Positions 1 to 12,063 of a stretch of DNA of 64,000 nucleotides are shown here, piece by piece (positions within the stretch are counted from its first letter, which is position 1; every line of letters begins with the position of its first letter). The stretch covers positions 283,353 to 347,352 of the forward strand of contig BQKZ01000005.1 of NCBI GenBank assembly GCA_036244855.1, given 5' to 3'. The position numbers and the translations under genes are program-made. The notes beneath the pieces are model-generated. The model was given only the letters and a program-made list of their open reading frames with translations. It had not been told where the DNA came from and did not search any database. Source of the stretch: Temnopleurus reevesii (lineage: Eukaryota > Echinodermata > Echinoidea > Temnopleuroida > Temnopleuridae).

Positions 1-138
1 GGGGGGGGGCATTGATGTAGGGGAGAAAGGGATTTAAGAAACCTAATTTGAAGCTATAATTTGGCAGGAGAGTGTGAAGTGGGAAAGTAATGTTGCATTA
101 TCTAAATAATAATACACACTTGAATATTTTGTCAATAG

Positions 139-339
139 TTCGACCAACACATTTCTGCTCTGAATACAGCTTTGCACTCCAATGATACCAACGATTTCAC
201 GGGTGATTTACTTCAAGATGGGTATCATGTGCAAAGAGATAGGAGCCATAGAAATGTTCCATTTGTTGTCAAAGCAGATGAAGAAATGGAAGATCTTGGA
301 GCTGAAATCTTGTCTGGCTTCCTTACCAAATACGACTGA
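139..339 (+). CDS. Terminal coding exon of an unidentified upstream gene
   Basis: An open frame starts directly after a plausible splice acceptor (TTTTGTCAATAG, ending at 138) and runs 66 codons to TGA at 337-339. It begins FDQHISALNTALHSND and ends GAEILSGFLTKYD. The peptide is hydrophilic and of mixed composition, with an acidic helix-like stretch (ADEEMEDLGAE), unlike the low-complexity translations of the surrounding DNA. A second possible acceptor (AATACAG, ending at 169) would shorten it by about 10 codons in a different phase. Earlier exons would lie left of the window. I do not recognise the family. The call rests on frame, composition and acceptor only. Confidence 0.5.
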   Translation, partial: FDQHISALNTALHSNDTNDFTGDLLQDGYHVQRDRSHRNVPFVVKADEEMEDLGAEILSGFLTKYD

Positions 340-3300
340 TTCCTATGAGATTCCAACCATTAGAAGTGACTTGACAGGGGCAGTCAGCTTAAGTAGACTA
401 ACGCCTTGGGGGCCTTCTTGAGCAGTATTGATCATGAGAAGGTAGAGGTGTATATTTACACAATAGTGGATCTTTATGGCGGACACCAGCTTTCAAATGT
501 TTTGGCCCACAGATTCGTTTCAAAGAATATTTTGTATTGCACTCTCCATTTGAAGAATTACATGGTGAATACTTGAGTCAATGGAAGTCATTGGTCTGAG
601 GAAATGCAGGTAAGTTGAAGCTAGAGTAAGAGAAAGTTCGTGGGGAGGGGAAAGAAAGATAAAAATAAGAAATTGAGGCTAAAAGGGATGACTTGGGGGT
701 TTAATATTTCGAGGGGGTGGGGTAGGTTTAAAAGGGAGAAGGAGAGAAGAAAAATAATCTTAAAAGAAAAGAGTTTGGAAGAGAGAAAATGGAAGAAAAA
801 TTGATGGATGAAAATAATAAAGGAGGAGGAAAGGTTTTGGAGAAAATTAGCAGAAAGGGAGCATGAATAAAAGAAGTTTCATACAAAAAGGGAGAATACG
901 TATGAAATCGTCTAGCAGGAGAACGAGAAGCAGTTCATTAAAATTGAAGGAGAAAAGTTCTTGGAACAGGAAGAAGTCAACTTGGAAGAAGGAAGTTGGA
1001 AGAAGGGAAGAAAATTGGAAGGAGAAGGATGATAGTTATTTGAGAGAGAAATCTTGAGATGAACAATGAGAAGAGAAGAATAAGGCAACGAAGAAGTTAG
1101 AATGATCAAGGGAAACAAGGAGTTTTAGAAAAATAGAAAATCTTTGAAGAAAAGCTTCAAGAGATAGTAATAATAGAATAAATTGAATGACAGAAAATTC
1201 AAGAATTAAATCTTAGAGTTGTTTTCTAAAAGTCTTACCTGACCTACAGACAACAATGGTTGTTATTAAATATATGAAAATTGCTTCTATTTTATTTTCT
1301 TTTATTTCTGAATTGGCAATTTAACCATTTTGAAATGATGGACTTTCGTGCTTGCACATAGATTACAAAATCTCTCACTGAAAATTATTATCTGCATTAT
1401 TCATGAAACCCTAATCATGTACCTAGGGGATATTGTATATCCTAATACTTACACTTTGTTGGATAGCTTACAGTGAATTATGGTATGAAAGAGCAGTCTT
1501 ATTCACAGTTGATTTGTTTTCCTAACCAAACAATAGTGAGGATATTAGTTCTAAGCGGTAGACTTTTCAATTAGACCTGTGTTAAATGGTCTGGAAATGG
1601 AATTTTGGGCTGATGTGAGACAACATATATTTTCTATATCTTTTTCTCATATGTATACTCGGCGGCAAAATACAACAGATTGTTTGTTGTCTGCCAATTT
1701 GTAGAAATCATGTTTTATTAACCTCCCCTGCAAACCCAGTCATCATCACTCTCCCTCCGTTAATGTATCGTTTCAATAAGGCAAATAAAATCATGTTTGC
1801 ATTTTGTAACTGCAGTCTATTTTCCATGATGTTGAGATGAGGATTCCAGAAGCAAAAAATGTATGAACATTCACAACTATTTAGAATCCCCCCATTCTGT
1901 TTTTTTTCTCCATATATTATAGAAGTAATTTGTGTCATTATAATTTGGAAACTTTCACCATGACGAATTATGGTTCATCCAAGGGGGAAATCACATAAAT
2001 GCGATTTCAAATTGTTCAATTCATATTGAATTTTGATTTCCAAAGAACTAATTCATTTATAGTTCCTATTTGGGTCAACAGGAATTGTCAAATCCAATTT
2101 GATGTTTCATAATTTGTCATGTTTGTCTAGGTGTTAGTTTTCATGCTATAAAACTTTTATGATCCCACTGCGAAAATAGCCAGACCAAACTCAGCACAAT
2201 GAAGTTTTTTCTTCAGATTACTTCCTGTCCTTATATTCCCCCTAGACACCAGTCATATATCAAACTATTCTCTCAAGTTCATTCATAAAACTCTAAGTGG
2301 GGGCCCAGAATAAGTTGACAGATAGGAAGGGAAAGAAGCTGACCCCATTTCGTAGAAAGTCATTTTCTTCATATTATATCCAGTTTTGTTTTGTTTTTGA
2401 GTGATTATAAACAATGGTGATTGATTATGGTGATTATAAACCAATATTCATGGAATATTACACATCTGTTCATAAATTGCTTTTGTCAACAGTGCGAGTG
2501 ATGTGTTTGAAAGAGTGAATTAGACCAGAAATTGGTATGATGGAAGATTTTATTTGTTAGATGTGAGATGGGATTTCAGTGTTTCAGGAGTGCCCATATT
2601 GCTCTTGATTTCTTCAAAAAATACAAAGAAGTTTAGTGGATTAAATTATCAACAAATTCATTTGTATGATGTGGTTTATCAGTTGTGAAACCAATCACAA
2701 TTTTTACCTTGATATAAACAACATGTGTAGAAGTGTTGATCTGGTGTTTCTGATTCCTTGAGAAATTTCACCTTCCTTTCTTATCAAGGGACATTCAATT
2801 AGAATCCCCATCGAAAAAAAATGATTAAATCCCTGGAGGACATGATATGGATGAAAATTGCGTTGACAAGCTCATTGAATTTCATTATTATGCAATATGT
2901 GGCAGGCTAAAGGTTTGGGATTGAAATTGGTATAAAATATTGATAAGGTAATGAATAATGACATTTGTTCTTGTCTGGTTAAAAACATGAAGATAATGCT
3001 GTGGGAAACAAGTGATGGGATGTGAGTTGATTAAAAAGGATGACATGGTTAATAAAAACTTGACCTTGAAACAGTTGTGTGATGTGCAACAGGTGAGACG
3101 TCACTTTTGGCATTGATTAGTTCGGATGATAGGAATGGTCTGCCATAGCCAATATTGGTATCAACTGGTACAAATGTGACTGAATTTTTCAAATGGAGTC
3201 ACAATTTGGTAGCAGCAATCAGAGGAAATCTGATTTCATTTCTCAGACTTCAAACTAGATCAGTTTTTTGCCTATGGAATGCATTTCACTTTTTTTCTTA

Positions 3301-4684
3301 GAGTACAGTATCTTGCAGAAAGGTATGCGCATTTTTTTTTAATTAAGTAGGTTTATTCAAATATAGTTGTGTTGTCAATGGCATCCATAATGCATTTTCT
3401 TATGCTTCATCAAACTCCTACCAGGTTCATCATAAGCTCTCATAAGAAAAATTTAAACAATTAAGCAATTTTATGAAAGGTCATTAAATGTTTACATCAT
3501 TTCTGTATTATTTTTTTAAGAGAGTCAGTATTTATAAAATTTGAGAACTTGAGTGGTTCCATTTTAGCCATTGATGAGTTAGTAGTTCATTTTGAATATT
3601 TGGTCACGGTTTTATTCTCTTCTTTTTTATTTTGTTGCTTTTTCTTAGGTTTGATAAATGTGTATACTTTGGGTTCAAGTTCATGAGAGTGTACAGTAAT
3701 GATTGTTTTGACAAGCGATGCCTGATACTATTGTTCCATTTGTCAGTATCCAGAGATATGAGGGGAGCAGGTGCTGGCCATATTTTCCTTCTTTTCAAAG
3801 GTGTAGAAAAGTTTCTTGGGGGTGAAATGCAGTTGAGTTTTTTTTAAAGCATGAATATTCATAGTGCAAGTCAAAATATTTTGCTTCCCTGTGATCACAA
3901 TAAAGCTGAGGACAATGGGGTGTAACTGAATTCATTGGACTACATATCGTTCTGAGCTCATATCATGATAGCAGATAGCAAAGAATTCCATCTGCCACTG
4001 TAAGTGGGAACAGAGGATGGACAAATGATGGAAGAGGACTAAAAATCATTTTCAGCAGGGCGAAAATTGTGGGAGGGAAATTGGTTTGTGGGAGAAATTG
4101 TCAATTTTACTGGATACTTTTTTCCATTTGATTCTTTGACCCATGCTGTGAGAGGCATACCACAGTAATGAGGTCTGACCTTTGTGTACTTGAACTGTAT
4201 CCTGTACTTTTACAGAGGTTTGTGATGATTTTCCTTCATTGCCAATATCATTCTTTACTCTGCCACATTATTTTTGTTTCTCTCTTTATTCCAGCACTTC
4301 TGGCTGTCGTTTTGTCTCTGAAGCGGTCTTATATACCTTTATACTTTGATATTTATCTCACACAACCTGTAGATAATGACTATAAGGCATATTCTTTTCG
4401 ATGTACCGTCTGTGTTGTTACATGATATTACATCTTTCACAATGAATCTTAGGTTGTTTATATTATGATAATATTTGCATGTTTGTCCTTTTGTACAATA
4501 TGAGGATTAGAAGATTATGGAGAGAATGTTCGTTGTTCTCTGAAATGATATAATTTTTGTTTAGAATATTATTGATAGGATCAACATCATTAATGAATAA
4601 AATAAAAAAAAACACCTGCAAAGATTCATGAAAAGTTGATAAAGCTATTTCAACATCTATTTTTTTTCATTTGTATCTTTTCAG
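340..4684. other. Intergenic region between the left-edge gene and the Sulf gene
   Basis: No convincing coding exon was seen. Bases 600-1180 are strongly purine-rich (GA/AAG), and the open frames there are compositional artefacts. An AATAAA at 1177-1182 could be a polyadenylation signal of the left-edge gene. The rest is AT-rich with short A and T runs. The Sulf promoter and any upstream untranslated exon should lie here or further left, but no TATA box or CpG-rich core promoter could be assigned. Confidence 0.5.
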
Positions 4685-5119
4685 ATCCTGGAATTCATAA
4701 GTGTGACCAATGAAGTGACAAAGTGACAACACCTCTGAAGGTCTGGACCATTGCAACTCAGCCAAAGTTGCTAATTTCTGAAAGTTGCATTGTTTTTAAG
4801 TACCAGACAAGTTTTTGATTGCATAATACTGTGAACGATGTAATCGGATGTCAGCAAGCTAGATGAAATTCTACTTAATGACTTTTGTTGATGTCAGATA
4901 CTTATACCCTGATCTCCAAGTATAAAGCTGCAAACTTTCACATCCATGGCTCGATCTGCATTCATGATACAAGATGAATCGTTTTAGTTGTATGATCACA
5001 AGTATGCCAGACAGCAGTTTTTGAAACCATCTCACAACTCTAAAGGAATTTTCAGCCAGAGATATTGACCCCAATAATGATATTGACCACAGGATAGTGA
5101 CTGCAAAAATCTAAAGAAC
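4685..5119 (+). other. Probable 5' untranslated part of the first Sulf coding exon
   Basis: A long pyrimidine tract followed by CTTTTCAG (ending at 4684) is a strong splice acceptor upstream of the Sulf start codon. The first coding exon may therefore extend left to 4685 and be preceded by a separate untranslated exon. An in-frame TGA at 5084-5086 closes the reading frame upstream of the ATG, so this stretch is untranslated with respect to the Sulf frame. An unspliced transcription start within the region is the alternative. Confidence 0.4.
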
Positions 5120-5351
5120 ATGGAAATCCTCAATTCTCTATGGCTACTGGCCTTGCTGTTATGTCTTACAACATTACATGTAGAAAGTAAATCAAAATCA
5201 AAATCAAAATCGAAGAAGAAATCAGAGAATGACGACAGGTCGCGTCCCAGAGGTCATCAGCGGCTCAGCTTCCTTCCATCCATCACAGGGTCAGGGTCAA
5301 GGAAACCAAACATCATCTTGGTCCTCACTGATGATCAGGATGTTGTGCTAG
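5120..5351 (+). CDS. Sulf: Sulf coding exon 1: signal peptide and first metal-binding Asp pair
   Basis: Residues 1-78 (the last codon is split, phase 1). The ATG is the first after an in-frame TGA at 5084-5086. The leader MEILNSLWLLALLLCLTTLH is a typical signal peptide, with cleavage expected near residue 22. It is followed by a Ser-Lys dipeptide run built from AAATCA-type hexamer repeats, then a basic linker. The exon ends in RKPNIILVLTDDQDVVLG, the start of the sulfatase fold; D71 and D72 are the conserved calcium ligands. The donor is GTAAGT. The 651-bp intron that follows shows nothing beyond AT-rich sequence. Confidence 0.95.
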
Positions 5352-6002
5352 GTAAGTTCATCATTATTAGCATTCTGCAAATATGGATATTTATTTATCT
5401 ATTTTCTTTTTACTGTTTCTTCTTTTTAATGTTCACCACTTTATGAATTTGTCATAGGGCATGGACCCCATTACATAAAATCTAACATGAAAGATAACTT
5501 TGTCAATTTTTGTAATGACAAATTACCTCTAGAGGCAATATTACAAAGTTGCCACATCACAATGCTTACAATAGTGTAAAGGTTTTCATCATATGCAACA
5601 GGGTTTATGAGATGGTTTGTCTTGGAGAGTAGGGGATTAGGAGGCATAGGAGCTATGAGTATTATCTTTAGCTATGTTTCCTGACAAAATTTTAATCCAT
5701 GCTAATGGTGCAATAACCTAAAATGTTGTTCTGGACTTCAAGCAGCTCTTGAACCTCAATGTAGCACACTTATGACTTCAAATCCTTAAGATTTGATGAA
5801 AGATTTTGTGGCATAAGCTGGGAATAAATGATGCAAATATGATTGAAGAATATACAGTACAGTAATTGTATTTGAATCAAATGAAATGTCAATGTAATAA
5901 TTTAGAAAACAATTCTATGCAAGCAGAGTAATTAGACATCTGAAATATTCACTTGGAGCAGAATTAATGAAATGTTTCCTTACTTCTTGATCAACTATGC
6001 AG

Positions 6003-6245
6003 GTTCAATGTCTGCTATGAACAAAACCCGTTTACACCTTGGCGGTGGAGGTGCAGAATTCACCAATGCCTTTGTGACCACGCCCATGTGTTGCCCCTCT
6101 CGAAGCAGCATCTTGACTGGTCAGTACGTCCACAACCATGGGGTGTACTCCAACATTGGGGAGTACTGCGGTTCTGATGAGTGGAGGATGGGACCAGAGC
6201 TAGCCAACTTTGGGACGTACCTGCAGGGAGCAAACTACAGGACAG
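6003..6245 (+). CDS. Sulf: Sulf coding exon 2: sulfatase signature with formylglycine cysteine
   Basis: Residues 78-158 (phase 1 in and out). It encodes the [13 protein letters not shown] block, the sulfatase motif C-x-P-S-R. The first Cys of that motif (Cys107, codon 6089-6091) is the residue that the formylglycine-generating enzyme oxidises to the catalytic aldehyde. The [13 protein letters not shown] block and a potential N-glycosylation site at N84 (NKT) are also family-typical. The acceptor is CTATGCAG and the donor is GTTAGT. The exon has no internal stop, and all key residues are present. Confidence 0.96.
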
Positions 6246-9098
6246 GTTAGTTGTTTTCATCATTTGACTGCTTATCAAAATTTTTACTCAAATTGGGAGA
6301 TGAATATGAAATCCTGGTATCTTCATTTTGAATGAGATTTTGAAGGAGAAATTATTTTCATGTGTGAAAATGATATCAGTGTGTTTGATACTGTGCTGAA
6401 CACTTCCATTTGTTAATATTACCAGCAATATGAATCTTTAAATAAAATCATACACATTTAATGATGGTCCCTAACATAAAAATAGAAGAACTGCATCATT
6501 CTAAAGCTACCCATGTCCCGAGGCTCACTGTAGTCTTGCTAGAGTACAGTAGAAAATACCGGTCTTCATGAATTATTAAAAAAAAATATTAATGTCTGAA
6601 CGTAATTTTTAAGCATGAAATATAAACTGTTTGAAGATAGATATTCATCCGTTGTCATACATGTGAACACTCGACATGGTACAAACATGTGGATTAATGT
6701 TCTTCCCTATCGTTTAGTGGTAGATGCTTCTATTGATTGATGATTTAGTAATCATGATGGGAAATATTCAAGAATATAACGAATACAAACTTTGCTGCCA
6801 ACTTATCATTGACATAATAATGATAGTTCTACACCAATTCATTAACCAGCCAACCACTTTTTCTCTTACAAACTCCATCAAGTTGTAAATTGTTGCCTCT
6901 TTTGCATTAGTCAAGAGAAAGAATACCAGTCTTCTTGCGTGTAACGAGTGATTGATGGAGCGACTGATAGCCTATTGTGTGACATTTAAATTCCAATCAA
7001 TCATGCATAGTTGAATGTGAGTTCAAAGTCAATAGTGAAATATCAGAAAAGAGGAGGCATCACATTACAGATTCCAGTAGCTTGGTTATAAATGTACTTT
7101 ATAATCTTGTTTCATGATCTCTTTATAAGTTTTAGAAACATGAGAAAGTTTTATCTAAGTGAATATTCATCCAAAATATTTGTATAAGAAAGACTTTTAT
7201 TCAAATAAATTGTGATTGCATTTCTCAGATTTTTCACTGTGGAGATACAAAATTCAAGACAGGTGAAGTTGATGTTTAAATCTCTGTTTGCTAATACCTT
7301 TTTTAATTGTGTCATTCAACAGCATAGGCTGGATAATTAAGGTATGTGGTATCAAAGAAAGTTTGATAAAAATCGAACAGAGCACTTTCTTGAACCCTTC
7401 AAAAGTTCTGACAGAAATTGGGCCCTAAGTTCAAAATATGCTTGGTCACAAATATCTTCTACTTTTGTTACATTGCACTCGACTATTCTATTCTAATGGC
7501 AAGGCACATGTTTGGAAGCTATTGCTTACACCTAAGATCGAAATGGATCCCCATTTCCCTATAAGCTTGATTGACATTGAAAAGGCTGGAACTTTGAAGG
7601 AATAATAAAGGGATATTTTGAATTCTTTCAGGAGTCTTAAGAATACTATAAATTATATGGCTCTTTCTAGAAGATAACTATGCATGCTTGCCTTACTGTA
7701 AAGCCATATTATTGTGATTTGAACTGGATCAAATGATTTTTGGCACGTCTGTGCCAGTAAAATTTGTATTGATCGTTGAAATACATTCATTTGAGTATGA
7801 TCTTGAAAGCTCCTGCTGTAAGTACAACTCTGCAGTAAATAACACTCGAAGAGTTCAGCAAGACCATCTTTGTGACTAATTGTCTTTACAATTGGATACT
7901 ACAGAGTCCTTTTCATTGAGATAAACTGCGTATGTCATTAGGTGACAAATACAATTGTAATTGGAATGGTCACTAGAAATTGATGTCTTGATTAAAACTA
8001 ATGTCTTATATGTGAGATGTAGATCATGATACCTTTCAACATAAAACTGCTGTAAAGTCAATGTAAAGTGTAGTGACTTCAAAAGGATCTAGACTAAAGA
8101 TAAGATTCCATAACACACGCACTTGGGTGCAATAAGCAATAGGTTTAGCTGATAAACTGAAATCTGAAGATAGCAGTATGTAACGGATAGCATGTGGAAA
8201 CATGCAGAAATAAGTTAGACTATGACTTCAAAATAGTTTGTATTTGCAACAGTTCTTGCAAATCTACTGCATAGGTGGCAAAATATTAAAAAATTTACTG
8301 CACAACCTAACATAACATCTTAACAGACTAAACAAGAATTGCAGTCCTGACATCTTTATATATGGATGAACATCTGACAAGTACATGTACACATCTATTT
8401 GTTTAAATGTACTCGTCATCGGTTACTGAAGATGACGTCAAATTTTAATATCTCATTCCAAGGCAGTTTTATGTATTAAACTGTTTACGGAGGAATCTTG
8501 CTATTTTTATTCAATACTATTCATTTGGTTTTACATTATGTTGAACAGTTTTCAACGTTTTAACCATCTTATAAAATATTTGTGCCAAAGTTTAAATCAT
8601 TTAACAGTACTTGAGGAGAAAAGAGCCTTATCAAAAGTCTTGAAAGAATTCTTCTGGATGATGTGAGCACAAAAGTAAAGGATATTGCTAAGTCTGTCTC
8701 CAAATCATGGCAAATTCGTGAGAATATAGCTTTTTTAACTAATGCATGACTCTTGGATATTTCCCTTGCATATCCTTTGCAAATCCTTTGCAAATGTGAA
8801 CCTTGCCAGGAACATATCGTCACATCCATCTCACAATCATGACTTTCTTCTAGACTGCTCGAGTCCCCCTGCGGGTGTCGCCTATGAAAACACAGGGGCA
8901 CAAATATTTGGACTTGATTGTAGAATGGTCCAGCAATAAGGGAACTGCAAAGGTGCCATTAGGGGTGCATTCTCATGACCCAGGGGGGTAAACTTGAACC
9001 CCTGTAGGTGAAGGGTGACAGCAGGTGATGGCGGGGAGAGAGAGGGAAAAAAAGAAACTTTTTTTGTTAGCACCTGGACTGAAAACCGGTCAGGGAAG

Positions 9099-9270
9099 GC
9101 GTCTGTTCTGGAGATTGAAGAAATCATATAAATAAAGGATCACAAGTGTTTGATGACTGAGAAAGAGTTCGGAGGTCTGGACCTGCGTCTGTTCTGGAGA
9201 TTGAAGAAATCATATAAATAAAGGATCACAAGTGTTTGATGACTGAGAAAGAGTTCAGAGGTCTGGACCT
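9099..9270. repeat. 86-bp tandem duplication
   Basis: Two adjacent copies of an 86-bp unit (9099-9184 and 9185-9270) both begin GCGTCTGTTCTGGAGATTG. They differ by about one base. The unit lies in intron 2 and does not match a coding exon. Confidence 0.9.
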
Positions 9271-12063
9271 AAGGGGTGTGGAATTTAAAGATGAGAGTGA
9301 TTTGGGGGGTAAATAATGGATTTAGAGGTAAATAATGGATTTAAGGGTAACTAATGGATCACCTCTGTTGGTAACTGGTTCATCAGGAACATCAGTTGTG
9401 GAGATTTAAGATGGATTGGGGGTGATTGATAGTGGACTGATACTGCTGGTGCAAGTGGGATCAGAGCTTTTAGAACGATTTTGAAGATTCCAAACCATTT
9501 TATGAAATCTGAAGCTAAAATTGGAGTGATCCATCTCGTGAGTGACATCTTTATTCTAAACAGGTCACATCTTGAGTTTGGGTTGAAAGGAATTGATGGA
9601 GTACGATGACAGATTGGGTTGTCTGGATGGGAGGATAAAGTGAATAGGGAAGCTAATGGTAGTTTGTATGATAGGAAATATCTAAACCCTTCTTTTTTCC
9701 AAGAATTATTAATGTGGAAAAAAAGCAATGGGGAGTTATCAAGAAAACAATTTCAAGGTTATTTGATTTCATCACTGTTTTGAATGACATAAGGGATGGG
9801 AAATGTGTAGATATGTGTCTTAACCATTACTTCAGAAATTGCTTTCAAAAATTGTTTTGCATTTAATACCAAACAAATTTGGTAATAGAAGTCTCTACAT
9901 GTATTTAGTTTTTTTAGTTTTGTCTTTTGACCTAGAATTAAAATTCAGTCTATATAGGTTTCTATTGATCTCGCGTGCATATAACATTCTGTTCTGCTCC
10001 TTAGCCAGCAATTCATAAGGTGTTAGCAATATGTTTCCTCTAATTCATTATATTAATATTTCCAATGCCAGAAATTAGAATCCCACAATACACATTTATA
10101 GAGAGTACCCTGGGGCAATTCTACGCATTTCACAGGCAGAAATTATAAAAGGAAACAGCTGTAATTGCTATTACCAAATCTAATGAAATGATAATTGCTT
10201 GTGTCATGATTCTGCGACACGCGGAGGACATTCGAATCAGAGCTGGCGAGAGAAGTTCCAACATTTTCTCTGAAATATAGGAGTTATGAAAAGATGATAA
10301 AAGGACCACTTTGTGGAGAAGGTCATGAAAAGCGTATGCTGGAATGGAAGGTAGATAGATCGACTAAATGATTCTGGTTAGGGTTTACAGGGTGGCTGAA
10401 AAAAAAAAGATATTCATAAATCCTTAAATATCATTAAACTCATGATTGGAACTAATAACTCATAGGTTAATGTGTCTGAAACATTTTCAATCATATAGTT
10501 CAAAATTTCAAGTATTCTGTTTGGTGTTTGTCTTTTTTTATGACTTAAAACATAGATAATTTCATGACTAAAGTAATAATGAGATCTATAAAGCCTCATA
10601 TTCCTCTTGTAAACTATCTCATTTGCCAAATTATGTCATCGGAAACTATCTATACAAACTAATTTCGTATACACCAGTCATAAATCTATGGAATTGAACA
10701 TGATTTCCAAATATCAGATAAAACAGATGCTCTGTAGATCTAAAGTGAACGTCAAATATACCAGATTCCCTAGAAATTACAATAATTTTTTCCGTCGGAA
10801 ATACAACAGAAAAGTGATAATTGAAGGTCTAGACACAGGAATACAATGAATCAATATTTCCATTTTGTCTGCAAAATTCATCTAGGATGAATTTTGGACT
10901 GGTATTTCGATGGAGTTGTGAAAACGAAGGCTGTGATGGTTTTGGTAATGAAGTTCTCCTTGACAAATGTTATGTTATATCATTCAATTTCAGCATGGTA
11001 TGAGTTTGAAGGATTGATAGCTACGTGATCCACATTTATTTGTGGAATTAGCCAGGAGGACAGGGTTAGGAAATGGTATTTTAGGGTAAGGACTCCATAT
11101 GAAGGTGCTCATAAACTGATTAACGATTATTAATGAATAGTAGATTATATAATTCTAGTGTTCTACCTTTCTTCTTAGTTTCATGCATGATTGGTTATTA
11201 ATTCTTACCGATATTCACTGATTGAATAGATATTTTTCATGAAAGATAATTTGATGGAAAATAAACTACATGTACCACCATCTGAAATTTTAAACAAAAA
11301 TGGGAAAGTATGTCTGTAGCAGCATTGCTTGTCAGAGAAGTTTAGTTTAGTTTTGCTAAAAACTTTTACTTAAAAGTTTAAACCTATTCTGGGGGAATCC
11401 CTGCCCAATGCTTAATCCAGTGTATCAGATAGCTCTAGATACATTTAATGTCTGTTTAACCCCCATGAAATGTGGTCTATTCTCATCCATAATGATGGGA
11501 GAGAAGCCAAATGAGTCAAAAACTTGCATCCTTCCTATGTTTGTACTTTGTAAGAGAACTGATTGAGGTGAGGATTTGATTTCTTCTTTTGAGTTCCTAC
11601 TGAGAAACAAAAATGACTTCCAACTACTTATCAACATGGGATGCCCTAACCTGTATTGCAAATGCGTCAGATGGTAGAATTATTGTTGTCTAGATGTCAG
11701 AATGCCAGCACTGAACTGAGTATTATTGCTGCAAAGATCACTACGTGTATGTTGCTAATCATAATTCTGTATGTTACTTGATGACTTTACCTGCTGCCAT
11801 AGATGTTTTAATGGTATAAAACATGTGTAACATATAGTTTGTTCTCCTTTTCTTGCATATTGGTCTGTATAAATGGGTTAACTTTTTTAAAAGCTTGTCA
11901 GTGCCCAGGCTTGAGGAAGACATTTGGAAGGTGATAGGGCAGACACCTTTTATTTGAAGCTTACAGAACTTAATATTTCCAACTTTTGAGGGAGCATTTA
12001 AGTTACAGTGAAATAGCACAATTTTGTGTAGTTTGTGGCATAGTGCAATGCAAGATGCATTTT

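Noticed and set aside
863..1118. Open frames on both strands
   Set aside because: Purine-rich low-complexity DNA that yields only Lys/Glu/Arg or Ser/Leu/Pro; no splice context or recognisable domain.
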